Part shown: positions 55,448 to 64,000 of the stretch, piece after piece
How the letters are laid out: every line of letters starts with the position of its first letter
Position numbering within the stretch: the first letter of the stretch is position 1
Source of the DNA: CAYZGU01 sp964478165
GTDB lineage: Bacteria > Poribacteria > WGA-4E > JAJDTR01
Direction of reading: 5' to 3'
Assembly (NCBI GenBank): GCA_964478165.1
Contig: CAYZGU010000038.1
Coordinates: 1-64,000 of the forward strand
Length of the DNA stretch: 64,000 nucleotides
Position numbers and translations under genes: made by a program
The notes under the pieces: generated by a model
Databases searched by the model: none
The model's input: only the letters and a program-made list of their open reading frames with translations
Told to the model about the DNA's origin: nothing

Positions 55448-56980
55448 TTAGGAGTGGGTTGGAGACATGTTCCAAGCTTCTACTGAGTTGACGCAGGTCT
55501 TAGCACCATGAGAGAACAGACGCACGGCCCGGCTATCTAAACGGGTGGGGTAGATTCGTTGCGTTATACATTGTCGACCATTAGCGAAAACTTCTAACAC
55601 TGAACGGTCCAAGAAAATCTGAAGCTTGAGCGATTCACCCTCCATGAGTTTAAACGGCGCTTCCTGTGCGGACACGTATCGCTGTTTCTCAGGAAGCCGT
55701 TCGGTCGCGGACGCATCGCGGTAAAAAGGATAACGGATGCTATGGTCTAATGATGATTGGCTTACGTCTATTTTTAGCATCTGCGACGACTTGTCATACA
55801 AGATGGCTGTATGCTCAGTGTCATCCGGCGCACAACGAACCTTTAAGCCGAATCTCTGCGCATCTACCTGTTGGACCTCAATTGAAAACTCGAGACAATC
55901 GCCCTGCACGTCTCTGAGGAGAAATTCTGAATTCGCATCGATCTGTATGTCTTGATACACACGGGCATTAAATCGGAGTACCTTTAATTCGGGGGCAGGC
56001 TGAATTTGTAAATTGTTGTCAATGTCCAAAGACAGAATTCGGGGCACGGTCATAACGCCGGACCAACCTGAAGCGCGTTGGCAATCCACATTGGTTTGTT
56101 CCATAATCCAGTCGAAGAACACGCGTCGGTTCTGACAATCTAAGAGCGTTCTACCCCCTCCGAGCTGACCACCAGGCCAGCTCATCCGGGCATGAATTTC
56201 TGGGTGGAATCGTTCATTCTCGAATCGACCGAGATAGTATTGAGTGGCTCGCATATGGCTGCAAAACAGTAGCATGTGCCTATCGCCTAACGGGAAAAAA
56301 TCTGGCACAGCGAGGTCTTCTTCAGCTTCCGTCCAATCTCGGGATGAGTTGTAAAATGGACCTACAAATTCCCAGTCACGCAAAGTCTGAGACTTAAACA
56401 AATATCCGCCATCACCGTTACCCGCTGGATTATGCCGGTTACTCAGCACGTAGTATGTGTCGTCGTCAAGCCACGCGCATGGGTCGTGGACTGTATACTG
56501 ACCGAAACCTGCCTGGCCAGACTTCGGTTCTCCAATAACGGGATTATCCGGATGCTTCCTCCAGTTAACAAGTAGGTCATCTTGACTTGTGGCCAGACAT
56601 ATACCATCTGGAAAACCGTAGTAGATGAAGGTTGGCACACCCTCTTTGTTCACAAACGCGCCGCCGCTGAAACAACCAATTCGATCAGGCCCACCGGCAT
56701 CCGGTTCCAATGCGATGGCATGGTGTACCCAGTGAACAAGATCCACGCTGGACGCGTGCCCCCACTGTATCTGGTCCCAATACGCACCCTTCGGGTTGTG
56801 CTGATAGAAAATGTGGTAACGTCCTCGCCAGAAGATCGTCCCGTTGATATCGTTCATCCACCCTACTGGTGGGACAAAATGATACAACGGCCGATGTCGA
56901 TCATCTCGAAGCTTGCTCGCCAAGGACTGCGCTGAGTCAATGAGCTGCTCCGTCTTCTTGAACTCGGTTTTATGGTCCAT
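55448..56980 (-). CDS. Glycoside hydrolase family 32-like protein
   Basis: 510 residues: a five-bladed propeller (~30-340) and a C-terminal beta-sandwich (~370-500). The nucleophile motif is WMNDINGT with Asp44; the usual proline is isoleucine. FYQHNP and GHASSVDLVHW are intact. The RDP transition-state motif reads HDP (165-167). The acid/base ECxD motif is changed: the aligned stretch is EEDLAVPDFFPLGD (220-233), with no Glu directly before the cysteine position. Classical members cleave beta-fructosides. The altered residues suggest a different substrate or a subgroup using Glu220/221 as acid. It precedes a DUF6785 gene's 3' end by ~110 bp in the same direction. Confidence 0.85.
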   Translation of the reverse strand: MDHKTEFKKTEQLIDSAQSLASKLRDDRHRPLYHFVPPVGWMNDINGTIFWRGRYHIFYQHNPKGAYWDQIQWGHASSVDLVHWVHHAIALEPDAGGPDRIGCFSGGAFVNKEGVPTFIYYGFPDGICLATSQDDLLVNWRKHPDNPVIGEPKSGQAGFGQYTVHDPCAWLDDDTYYVLSNRHNPAGNGDGGYLFKSQTLRDWEFVGPFYNSSRDWTEAEEDLAVPDFFPLGDRHMLLFCSHMRATQYYLGRFENERFHPEIHARMSWPGGQLGGGRTLLDCQNRRVFFDWIMEQTNVDCQRASGWSGVMTVPRILSLDIDNNLQIQPAPELKVLRFNARVYQDIQIDANSEFLLRDVQGDCLEFSIEVQQVDAQRFGLKVRCAPDDTEHTAILYDKSSQMLKIDVSQSSLDHSIRYPFYRDASATERLPEKQRYVSAQEAPFKLMEGESLKLQIFLDRSVLEVFANGRQCITQRIYPTRLDSRAVRLFSHGAKTCVNSVEAWNMSPTHS

Positions 56981-57092
56981 GAAACCGTCTCCGCGACAAG
57001 TTAAAGCTCCTTTGTCAGATTAGCTGGCAAGCGAGAAAATACGTTGATAGTATGCCCTAAGAAAATCTTGCGGAGTAATTTGTTCGGTTTGT

Positions 57093-58997
57093 CTAGAAAG
57101 CATATGGGAAGAACTGATGTACATGAGCCCCTCTAATCTCACCAAAGATAGTCCATAGGCCGCCGACAACATGTTGTCCCAGTATCAAGCCCACGAAAAA
57201 TGGCACAGCCTTTCGATACAGTCGAATGCCACCAGTTCGCAGAATGCACCATTTAATCAGCCATGCACAGAAAATCGAAAACCAAGCAAGGCTTAGCACC
57301 CAGCCGCAAGACACGGCGTAACCAACCGGATGAAATGGAAAACCGACGAAGCGTTGGTGGAGTACCATTAAGACGACCGTGATCACTGCCCCCAGTCCAA
57401 CATCTTTAAGCATCTGATCGTTTCCTGCGAGCGGGCTCTCTAACCAGACTTCCATCCGACGGAATGACTCACTCGCAATATTGTGGTATACGTTCAATGC
57501 TCCATGCCGATACATACTGTCCAGAAACACCCAAAACCCAGCGATCGTACCGACGACTACTGCAACGATCATGGCGATCAAAAATCTGCGGTTTGATGCA
57601 CCAAGAGTTTGCGCTATCTTGAAGCCTTCCAACTGGTGTCCAACGGGATGCGAACGATAAGCACGACTCATCCAATAGGTGCGGCTAAACAGTGCAATAT
57701 TGCGTTGACCAATGGCGCGTGCACCGAATCCGTTGAGGAGCAACATTTCTGGACCAATCATCTCTGCGTCGTGAGCGGGAGGTCCAATTTCCGCTCGAAT
57801 TCTAGCAATCGCTACAGCATAGACGATATAGATTAAGAGAAAAACAAACGCGATGCCGATAGACATCCCTATGTAGTGAAGTGAGAACGTCAAAATGGCA
57901 ATCCCCACTATAATTCCTGCCATGGCCGTCCGATAACTCATCGGTTCATCCGCAGCACTTTCAGATGGCTGGCCATGAATTATCCAAATCCCCACCTGTT
58001 TGAGGTGTTTTCGACTACTCCAAAGAGCAAACAATGCAAGAACAATCCACGCGCCAGCCGTCTCAAAGCTCCTGTAGGGACCGGGAACGCTAAAAACGCC
58101 GATAGCATTTCGAAACACGAGTTCTCCCTTCCAAAAAACATGGAAGAACCAGGCTGAAAATGAGAGATTTAGTGGCAGGAAATAGCTAAGTCCGACAACA
58201 AACGGATAGATAGCTATCGGTGTCCAGCCAATGGCATTCCACGGTTTCGTAGTGACCAAAGGAGCGAGATCATAGGTGGGCTTGAAGCTTGGAACTGTTG
58301 GAAACATTCCGTGTAGACCGTTTAACAAATCCATACCGCCTGCGAGTGCAAACCCAATCCATAGAGCACGATTCCCAAGTAGACCCGAACCACCCCTCGC
58401 TAGTTCAAGCGGCAGTTGAATAATTGGATAGGCTAATTTTTCATTTTCAGTCCACTGCCTTCTGACAACGGTGTTGATACAAACCAAAACGAGAAGGATC
58501 ACAATCAGAAAACCACCCCAGAAACAAGCAGGTATCAGCCAAGCATTAAGATGGAGTGTGTTATAGAGCGTAGCCTCTCCGTGCTGGTAGCCTATTAGCG
58601 CTTTTTGATCTACTACACTCAGCCAGTCCGGTAGATGTCTCCCAAAAATTACCGACCATTGATTTTCGGGCGTTGCAAACCAAAACGACGTGAGGTTTTG
58701 TATCATCACCAACATTAAATCGTGCCCGAAAATTGCCGTCGCAATCGACAACATCACGTAGACAATCAGAAGCTCGCTTGGCTGAAACGCAATGCGAGAC
58801 AGGTATTTTTTGAGCAGTATGTTGATAAGGACCAAGACAAAGAGGCTAAATGTAACATTGTAGAATAACGTAAAAAGCGTTGAAAAAACGGGCCGATATA
58901 TCGTTTCTGCCTGCATGACCCAATAGAGATTTATTGGTATTAAGATGATTCCGAGAATCAGAGGGCGGAAAAACCGCGCGTTCCTATCAATCTGCAA
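57093..58997 (-). CDS. DUF6785 family multi-pass membrane protein
   Basis: 634 residues, roughly 14-16 transmembrane helices, with QPSELLIVYVMLSIATAIFGHDLM near the N-terminus, RRQWTENEKLAYPIIQLPLELA, and RIRAEIGPPAHDAEM in the central loop, all marks of the DUF6785/DUF6784 family related to OPT oligopeptide transporters. These occur in many copies in Poribacteria, Planctomycetes and Verrucomicrobia beside sugar oxidoreductases, so sugar or glycoside transport is a reasonable guess, but it is unproven. It follows the Gfo/Idh/MocA gene by 69 bp on the same strand. Confidence 0.85.
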   Translation of the reverse strand: MQIDRNARFFRPLILGIILIPINLYWVMQAETIYRPVFSTLFTLFYNVTFSLFVLVLINILLKKYLSRIAFQPSELLIVYVMLSIATAIFGHDLMLVMIQNLTSFWFATPENQWSVIFGRHLPDWLSVVDQKALIGYQHGEATLYNTLHLNAWLIPACFWGGFLIVILLVLVCINTVVRRQWTENEKLAYPIIQLPLELARGGSGLLGNRALWIGFALAGGMDLLNGLHGMFPTVPSFKPTYDLAPLVTTKPWNAIGWTPIAIYPFVVGLSYFLPLNLSFSAWFFHVFWKGELVFRNAIGVFSVPGPYRSFETAGAWIVLALFALWSSRKHLKQVGIWIIHGQPSESAADEPMSYRTAMAGIIVGIAILTFSLHYIGMSIGIAFVFLLIYIVYAVAIARIRAEIGPPAHDAEMIGPEMLLLNGFGARAIGQRNIALFSRTYWMSRAYRSHPVGHQLEGFKIAQTLGASNRRFLIAMIVAVVVGTIAGFWVFLDSMYRHGALNVYHNIASESFRRMEVWLESPLAGNDQMLKDVGLGAVITVVLMVLHQRFVGFPFHPVGYAVSCGWVLSLAWFSIFCAWLIKWCILRTGGIRLYRKAVPFFVGLILGQHVVGGLWTIFGEIRGAHVHQFFPYAF

Positions 58998-59066
58998 AAG
59001 TGCTCACATGCCTCCCCAGTTCGTAAAGTTTCCAACATGTCCTTATCAGGCGTCGACAAATCTTAC

Positions 59067-60254
59067 TTACTTCTCCGAATAAGCAGTGTAGTTCGGACTG
59101 ATTTCATCGACACAAACAGGTCGTTTTTCTCGCGCAGAGCAAACCGTCGATAAGGTGCATTTGACGGCATGCACTCCATCTTCTCCGGTGTAGCGAGGTT
59201 CCAAATCTCTTTGAATGCAATCTATAAGATGGTGAACTTGGTTAATATGTCCCTGACTGTAATAAGAAATCTCCGATTGCCAGACATCGTCCCCACCTTC
59301 ATCGAAACGGAAACTACAGGTCTCTTTCCCTTCTCGGTGCAACAACAGGTGTTTCTGCTGATCGCGCCACAAGAGATTATGACCACCTTCTCCTAAGACT
59401 TCAATCATGCCGTGTTCACCGACAACTACTGTACTAAAACCTCGCATGAAGTCGTATTTTCCATTTAGCCTGTCAGCCCGAATCCACACCCCCTGACAGT
59501 TGCTATCTGCATAATTCCATGTTATAATGGGTATATCAAGCGTAGGAACGGTGTAAGGATCGTGAGAAGCGCCCCTCTTACGTGGGTCTTTTCGACAGGT
59601 ACCCGTCACTGCAAACACCTGGTCAATCTTGCAGTCCCGCATAAGGTATTCAGCCGCCGAAAAAAAATGCACTGCATGGTCGAAAACCCACGGATAATCG
59701 CCGCCGCCGGATTTCTCCCCATCTACCCGCCAGCTTCTCGCTTCCGAGCTTTTCCCACCCACCGTGCTCTTCCGTTCGAACCACGCACCATGTCGTTGAC
59801 GAATCTGGAGAGGGCGGCCAATTTCACCGGCGATAATCAGCTCACGCGCTTTCATGTGAGAAGAAGTGAAAACATAGGTTTCACCAACAAGCAACTTGAC
59901 ATCATTTTGGCGCGCAACCTCACAGGCCTCAAGCCCCTCGCCGACGCTCCGACAAAAAGGCTTCTCGCAGTGAATGTGCATACCGGCTTCCGCCGCTTGT
60001 CGAGTCATGGACGCGTGGAGAAAAGTGGGCGTAGCAATGTCAACAGTATTGATGTCCGCCCTTTCCAGCATTTCGGAGTAAGAGGTATAGATCTCTTTGA
60101 TGTAATGTTGTGATGCAAATTGCTCGGCCTTCGCTCGGTCAAGATCGCAGACCGCAACGACGTCGGCACCAGCGTGGGTTGCATATCCTTTTAAATGCGA
60201 TTCGGCAACAAGCCCCAACCCCACGATGCCAACTCTAACAGCGTCCAGTTTCAT
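59067..60254 (-). CDS. Gfo/Idh/MocA family oxidoreductase
   Basis: 395 residues. N-terminal Rossmann domain with VGIVGLGLVAESHLKGY, then DIATPTFLHASM and the catalytic EKPFCRSVGEG (EKP lysine). The C-terminal alpha/beta domain is longer than the family mean. NAD(P)-dependent oxidation or reduction of a sugar, sugar acid or inositol is expected; the specific substrate is unknown. The Asp-His pair in YPWVFDHAVHFFSA is in the usual position of the catalytic histidine. Confidence 0.9.
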   Translation of the reverse strand: MKLDAVRVGIVGLGLVAESHLKGYATHAGADVVAVCDLDRAKAEQFASQHYIKEIYTSYSEMLERADINTVDIATPTFLHASMTRQAAEAGMHIHCEKPFCRSVGEGLEACEVARQNDVKLLVGETYVFTSSHMKARELIIAGEIGRPLQIRQRHGAWFERKSTVGGKSSEARSWRVDGEKSGGGDYPWVFDHAVHFFSAAEYLMRDCKIDQVFAVTGTCRKDPRKRGASHDPYTVPTLDIPIITWNYADSNCQGVWIRADRLNGKYDFMRGFSTVVVGEHGMIEVLGEGGHNLLWRDQQKHLLLHREGKETCSFRFDEGGDDVWQSEISYYSQGHINQVHHLIDCIQRDLEPRYTGEDGVHAVKCTLSTVCSAREKRPVCVDEISPNYTAYSEK

Positions 60255-60506
60255 ACAAGCCCCGTCACTCGAAAACCCACATTACTCAAAATTCTATCAT
60301 TCCATTGGCAGAGAAAGCCACTTTTTCTGTGAAGCGGTCCAACCAAATCCCACGCGTTGAGGAATAGAGGCACTCAAGGGTCAGTTCGACGCCATGCTGT
60401 GCTCTGATCAACACGCGTGCTCAAATCCATACCCTAAAACTCTTCTCAACCCAATTAAAACGGTAATTGAATCTCGGGCAGCCTATGATTTCGGTTAACT
60501 CACGGA

Positions 60507-61553
60507 TTAATGCTCGTGATGTCCTGTTCCTTGTGCATTCTGATAGTGCAGACGGAGAAGATCAACCCCAAAATCGTCGTCTATGTGACGCCAAACAGAA
60601 TGGGCATGATTGGCGTTATCCTGCGTGTTGTCGTATTCAGCAAAGAAAAATGGACCATGGAGACTATAGTAGTGTGGTTTTCCACGTTCCTCCCCGCCAG
60701 CCCATGCAAAATGCACCTGATTCAGATCGGCCTGACATAGTTTCTGCGTTTCTACTTTTGAAAGTTCTTCTGGTAACCGATTAATATACTCGTGGAGCAG
60801 TTGTGCTAAAATCTCACGCTGCGCCGACTCCATTGACTCAGCGGCCAATCCTTTGGGGATTCCGACGTCGACCTTCAGTTGCTCTCGCGTGAGAATCTCA
60901 TGCGGTGCTATTGCATCGAAAATGACTTTGCGCTTCTGGTCAAGAGTCAGACTTACCAACAGTTCCCGGGCCAGATCCTCCTCGGCTGACAAGATTCGGA
61001 GCCCCTTCTGGAGACCATGCCTAACTTCTGCGGGATTGGATCCAAAGAAAGAGGGATTCGGAGAGATCGTTTTCCCATTAACAATCGTAAAATGGAGTGA
61101 GACGTGGTGTCCTTCCACTCGCCAACTCCACGGTTCACCATTTGTCGGATCTCCGAATACCGTAAAATAATACCGGTCTGGAACCCGAGGAAATCGCACG
61201 TTTCCTTCGGCTCGCTCAAGCTCTCCAAGCGTGGTTTCCAGCTCAATAATGGCCAACGTTTTGCGGTAACCCCGTTCGCTCAATCCGCAGGCAAGAAGAT
61301 CAAAGGCTGCCTGGCGCTGGGAATGATTCATCTCTCCAAGCATCACTCCTTGACGAACCCATAGTTCAACTGGAACGTAATGCCAGCGCAGGCGTTCTGC
61401 GTCTACAAATGGCAATTCGGCTTTTCGACGCAGCGCTGGCGTCAAAGCTGCGATGAAATTTGCGCACGAATTCGCCATTCGATTCACGGTCTCCAACGCG
61501 CTGACGGCCAGATTAGCATCCGTATTTTGCTGGGTATGAGTATGCTGCGACAT
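60507..61553 (-). CDS. DUF3500 domain protein
   Basis: 348 residues from the ATG at 61553 (MSQHTHTQQN); a start at 61586 is possible. DUF3500 hallmarks: FIAALTPALRRKAELPF, RLRWHYVPVELWVRQGVML, WSWRVEGHHVSLHFTIVNG, FFGSNPAEVRHGLQKGLRIL, HFAWAGGEERGKPHYYSLHGPFF. The family's function is not known; it carries several conserved His and Trp residues, suggesting a metal- or ligand-binding site. No signal peptide. It lies 54 bp downstream of the dehydrogenase gene and may share its promoter. Confidence 0.88.
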   Translation of the reverse strand: MSQHTHTQQNTDANLAVSALETVNRMANSCANFIAALTPALRRKAELPFVDAERLRWHYVPVELWVRQGVMLGEMNHSQRQAAFDLLACGLSERGYRKTLAIIELETTLGELERAEGNVRFPRVPDRYYFTVFGDPTNGEPWSWRVEGHHVSLHFTIVNGKTISPNPSFFGSNPAEVRHGLQKGLRILSAEEDLARELLVSLTLDQKRKVIFDAIAPHEILTREQLKVDVGIPKGLAAESMESAQREILAQLLHEYINRLPEELSKVETQKLCQADLNQVHFAWAGGEERGKPHYYSLHGPFFFAEYDNTQDNANHAHSVWRHIDDDFGVDLLRLHYQNAQGTGHHEH

Positions 61554-61607
61554 GTAGCACACCTTTTCTGTCTTCTCGAGAACCATTCGGATTCGGGTTT
61601 CTCATCC

Positions 61608-62645
61608 CTACGAATTTGACATATCTATCATTGTTTTGACCGAACCGGTGGTTTTGTCAAGGGCTGTTTCAAAAGCTTCAGGTGTTTGGGCCAGCGCAAA
61701 CCGATGGGTAATAAGTAGTGTTGGATTCACTTTACCCATAGCGATAAGGTCTGATGCGATTTCATAATCATGTTGTCCACTTTGGGTACTATAGCACACG
61801 GAAAATATGAGTTTAACTTCCTTTTCCAACGCGCGCTCTAAATTAATAGGAACAGGGCTCGGGAAGACACCCGTAACGACTACCTTACCCTCAGGTTTCA
61901 CAAGGTCCACTGCCTGATTCACCGTAGGGGCTTCCCCACCAACGGTTTCGATAACCATGTCAATTGCTCGTCCGTCGGCCGCTTTCTCCACTTGCTCAAA
62001 TAGGTCTCCTCCATCCAAACGGATAATCTCATCCGCACCCATCTGTTCGGCCATACGCGCCTGACTATCGTACTTGGCCACAATGCAGGTGCGGCTCGCG
62101 CCAAACACTCTGGCGACTGCCAATGATAATAATCCAATCGTACCTGCACCCAACACCAACACACTGTCTCCAACCTCCAGTCCACCATAACGACATGCGT
62201 GAACGCCGACCGCGAGGGGTTCAACCATAGCTCCCTGGTCGTAAGAGAGGGATTCCACTAGCGGGTGCAGGCCCCGTCCGTTGATTTCCATATACTCGGC
62301 AAATCCACCGCCCCACGGTATCTGAGGCTTCTTAGGACAGTGGAAGTGCTTTCCCATATAACAAATCGAGCAGTTACCACAAGCGTAGTGGCGGGTAAGG
62401 TCTACACAGACTCGGTCTCCTATCCGAAGTTGACCAAGTCCTTCTCCAACATCGATGACCTCACCGCTTACTTCGTGTCCAAGGACAGTAGGATCGTTAT
62501 ACGGGCGAACGGCATACCAATGCAAGTCTGAGCCGCAGACACCACTGCTCACAACCTTGATAACAGCTGCTCCCTCTTTCGCTTGGGGAACCTCCATTTG
62601 CTCAACACGCATATCACGTTCACCGTACATGATTGCCGCTTGCAT
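61608..62645 (-). CDS. Zinc-dependent medium-chain alcohol/polyol dehydrogenase
   Basis: 345 residues. Catalytic zinc ligands in VSSGVCGSDLHW (Cys) and GHEVSGEV (His-Glu); structural zinc site C-x2-C-x2-C-x7-C in CGNCSICYMGKHFHC; NAD-binding VLGAGTIGLLSLA. It resembles galactitol-1-phosphate, sorbitol and threonine dehydrogenases. The substrate is probably a sugar alcohol, inferred from neighbours (Gfo/Idh, GH32). A strong promoter lies 50-90 bp upstream, making it the likely first gene of a leftward operon. Confidence 0.92.
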   Translation of the reverse strand: MQAAIMYGERDMRVEQMEVPQAKEGAAVIKVVSSGVCGSDLHWYAVRPYNDPTVLGHEVSGEVIDVGEGLGQLRIGDRVCVDLTRHYACGNCSICYMGKHFHCPKKPQIPWGGGFAEYMEINGRGLHPLVESLSYDQGAMVEPLAVGVHACRYGGLEVGDSVLVLGAGTIGLLSLAVARVFGASRTCIVAKYDSQARMAEQMGADEIIRLDGGDLFEQVEKAADGRAIDMVIETVGGEAPTVNQAVDLVKPEGKVVVTGVFPSPVPINLERALEKEVKLIFSVCYSTQSGQHDYEIASDLIAMGKVNPTLLITHRFALAQTPEAFETALDKTTGSVKTMIDMSNS

Positions 62646-62703
62646 ATGCGTAATCTCCCTCCAAAAGATTTAATTATTTCCCACGCCATCTTCAACCATA
62701 GCC

Positions 62704-62732
62704 ATTATACGTATCCGAACACATAGAGTCAA
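62704..62732 (-). promoter_or_regulatory. Sigma-70 promoter of the dehydrogenase operon
   Basis: Minus strand TTGACT (62732-62727), 17 bp, TATAAT (62709-62704). Predicted start near 62697, ~50 nt before the ATG. Confidence 0.7.
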
Positions 62733-62816
62733 GCGAAAACGAGCAACAGCTCAGTACGTAACATGCATTCATTTGAAATCAATGAAAACGGGCATGATGC
62801 ATATAATAAATTTGAG

Positions 62817-62846
62817 TTGAAACACTAGCGACAATTGTGAGATAAT
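62817..62846 (+). promoter_or_regulatory. Possible promoter of the NHL-repeat gene
   Basis: TTGAAA (62817-62822), 18 bp, GATAAT (62841-62846), about 50 nt before the gene at 62903 and divergent from the dehydrogenase promoter. Confidence 0.5.
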
Positions 62847-62902
62847 AAGCTGCTGATTTCCAATGACCATTCACTCTCATCGGACCATGGAGGTGCAGAA
62901 TT

Positions 62903-63763
62903 ATGATGTATGGAGCAGGCAGTCATACCTATCAAATCCAGGAAGGCTGGGGACAGCTGCCCAAAGGTTGGCGCTTTGGCTGGATTCCCGCAGTGGCCGT
63001 CGATTCACAGGACAGGGTATACGTATACAGCCGAAGCGAACATCCGATGGTTGTTTTCGATTGTGAAGGAAACTTTCTCGATTCATGGGGTGAAGATGTT
63101 CTCGAGGACGCACACGGTATATACATCGATGGCTCAGATAACATCTTCTGTGTTGAGAGAGAGACACACATCGTGCACAAATTTGCAACGGATGGCAAAC
63201 TCTTGATGTCAATAGGCAGACGCGGACAAGCTGGTGCAGATGGAGAGCCATTCAACCTGCCAACTGACCTTGCGCTCGGACCGGACGGGGAAATATTCAT
63301 CAGTGACGGATACGGAAACGCGCGTGTCCACAAGTATTCTCCCGAAGGAGAATTAATAATGTCCTGGGGCAGATCGGGAACAGGACCTGGAGAGTTCGAT
63401 CTGTCACATTGCGTCCGTGTAGATCGGCATAACCGCGTGCTTGTTGCTGACAGAACAAACAACCGCATACAATTTTTCACCCTCGACGGTGAATACATCC
63501 AAGAATGGGGAAATTTTTTGCAGCCGGACACAATTTTTATCGATAACGAAGACATTGTCTATGTAGCGGAATTAGACCAGCGATTCACGATTCTGACGCT
63601 CGATGGTGAGATAATTACCCAATGGGGAAGCGAGCGAGGAAGCGAAGTTCCAGGTGAGTTTTTTGCCTGTCCACACGGCACGTGTGTGGATTCAAAGGGC
63701 GATATTTACGTGAGCGAAGTACAGGCCGATGGGCGCCTGCAGAAGTTCATAAGACAAAGATAG
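62903..63763 (+). CDS. NHL-repeat six-bladed beta-propeller protein
   Basis: 286 residues with no signal peptide. About five to six NHL repeats, each with a D-x-x-[DG]-x-[IV]-[YF]-V-x-[ED] core and an F-x-x-[DE]-G-x-[FLY]-x-x-x-W/I-G element (VAVDSQDRVYVYSRSEHP, LALGPDGEIFISDGYG, VRVDRHNRVLVADRTNNR). It resembles bacterial relatives of peptidyl-alpha-hydroxyglycine alpha-amidating lyase, which are common in Poribacteria, but no lyase activity can be claimed. A start one codon later is possible (MM). Confidence 0.85.
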   Translation: MMYGAGSHTYQIQEGWGQLPKGWRFGWIPAVAVDSQDRVYVYSRSEHPMVVFDCEGNFLDSWGEDVLEDAHGIYIDGSDNIFCVERETHIVHKFATDGKLLMSIGRRGQAGADGEPFNLPTDLALGPDGEIFISDGYGNARVHKYSPEGELIMSWGRSGTGPGEFDLSHCVRVDRHNRVLVADRTNNRIQFFTLDGEYIQEWGNFLQPDTIFIDNEDIVYVAELDQRFTILTLDGEIITQWGSERGSEVPGEFFACPHGTCVDSKGDIYVSEVQADGRLQKFIRQR

Positions 63764-63840
63764 GGTTACTCCGTCCATCACGGAGAAAATGGTAGAAGTC
63801 ATGGAGGTGGGATTCATTTAACCCCATCTTAACATAATGG

Positions 63841-63869
63841 TTTACACAATAATAGATCTTTGATAGAAT
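63841..63869 (+). promoter_or_regulatory. Sigma-70-like promoter at the right edge
   Basis: TTTACA (63841-63846), 17 bp, TAGAAT (63864-63869). It reads toward a gene that runs off the window. Confidence 0.5.
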
Positions 63870-63904
63870 CCCTTTCAACGAGGTTGCGTTTGAAATGGGG
63901 TCCC

Positions 63905-64000
63905 ATGAAGAGTGAGGATGTAGCTAACACACAATGGATAGAAAAAGATCTAAACAGGCAAACACAGGAGAAAGACAAACAAGATGTCCGAACACAATCC
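63905..64000 (+). CDS. Start of a truncated gene at the window edge
   Basis: Two candidate frames open after the promoter at 63841 and stay open to the end. One starts at ATG 63905 (hydrophilic, 32 codons visible); the other at ATG 63984 (MSEHN…), which has an AGGAG 13 nt upstream. The product cannot be identified, and only one of the two is likely real. Confidence 0.3.
   Translation, partial: MKSEDVANTQWIEKDLNRQTQEKDKQDVRTQS

Noticed and set aside
63770..63795. CTCCGT/ACGGAG hairpin after the NHL gene as terminator
   Set aside because: Stem of only 6 bp and followed by AAAA rather than a T-tract.
1..64000. CRISPR arrays, insertion sequences, integrases, prophage genes
   Set aside because: None were seen: no regularly spaced repeats and no transposase, integrase or phage structural protein among the frames.

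Overview
The window reads as a bacterial chromosome segment of moderate GC, most likely from Candidatus Poribacteria or a close relative in the PVC/FCB-like uncultured lineages. This is an inference from gene content: many secreted LamG proteins, a DUF1549/DUF1553 plus DUF1501 pair, a phytanoyl-CoA dioxygenase, a DUF6785 membrane protein, DUF3500, DUF6807, an FG-GAP/ASPIC protein and Gfo/Idh/MocA and TIM-barrel sugar enzymes, all typical of sponge-associated and pelagic poribacterial genomes. Consensus sigma-70 type promoters (TTGACA-17-TATAAT) and good Shine-Dalgarno sites are easy to see. No tRNA, rRNA, CRISPR array, transposase or prophage was found.

Layout. 0-2 kb: a cut-off heavy-metal RND pump fragment and an ArsS-type radical SAM enzyme. 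2-10 kb (minus): a cytochrome c maturation/methionine aminopeptidase/DUF362 group, then miaB and an archaeal-type coenzyme A pair (pantoate kinase and phosphopantothenate synthetase) behind a DUF6807 gene. 10-18 kb: PII and ammonium transporter, a GT39-like glycosyltransferase, a TrpF-like protein and two HEAT-repeat lipoproteins. 18-28 kb: a Ski2-like helicase, a kinase/nucleotidyltransferase fusion, an NhaC antiporter, a methyltransferase, tsaE and a sugar isomerase. 29-38 kb (minus): a seven-gene run behind one perfect promoter (E2, fused E1, inositol-phosphate synthase, bicupin, nucleotidyltransferase, MetE-like methyltransferase, FAH family). 39-48 kb (plus): DUF1549/DUF1501 pair, then secreted LamG and TolB-like propeller proteins. 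49 kb: a phytanoyl-CoA dioxygenase interrupted by an in-frame TGA. 51-55 kb (minus): a TPR/SUMF1/CRTAC1 operon. 55-63 kb (minus): a broken VOC gene, GH32, DUF6785, Gfo/Idh/MocA, DUF3500 and zinc dehydrogenase, consistent with carbohydrate use. 63 kb (plus): an NHL propeller and the start of another gene.

The most notable signal is a short C-terminal tail, roughly [KR]-x-[TA]-[TI]-[TS]-W-[GA]-x-[IM]-[KR], at the end of six secreted proteins that carry two unrelated folds (four LamG, two TolB-like propellers). It behaves like a transferable sorting, anchoring or processing signal and I know of no named family for it. Also notable are the archaeal-type CoA genes in a bacterium, the GHMP kinase/UDP-sugar-pyrophosphorylase-like fusion, the inositol-phosphate operon, and the broken dioxygenase.
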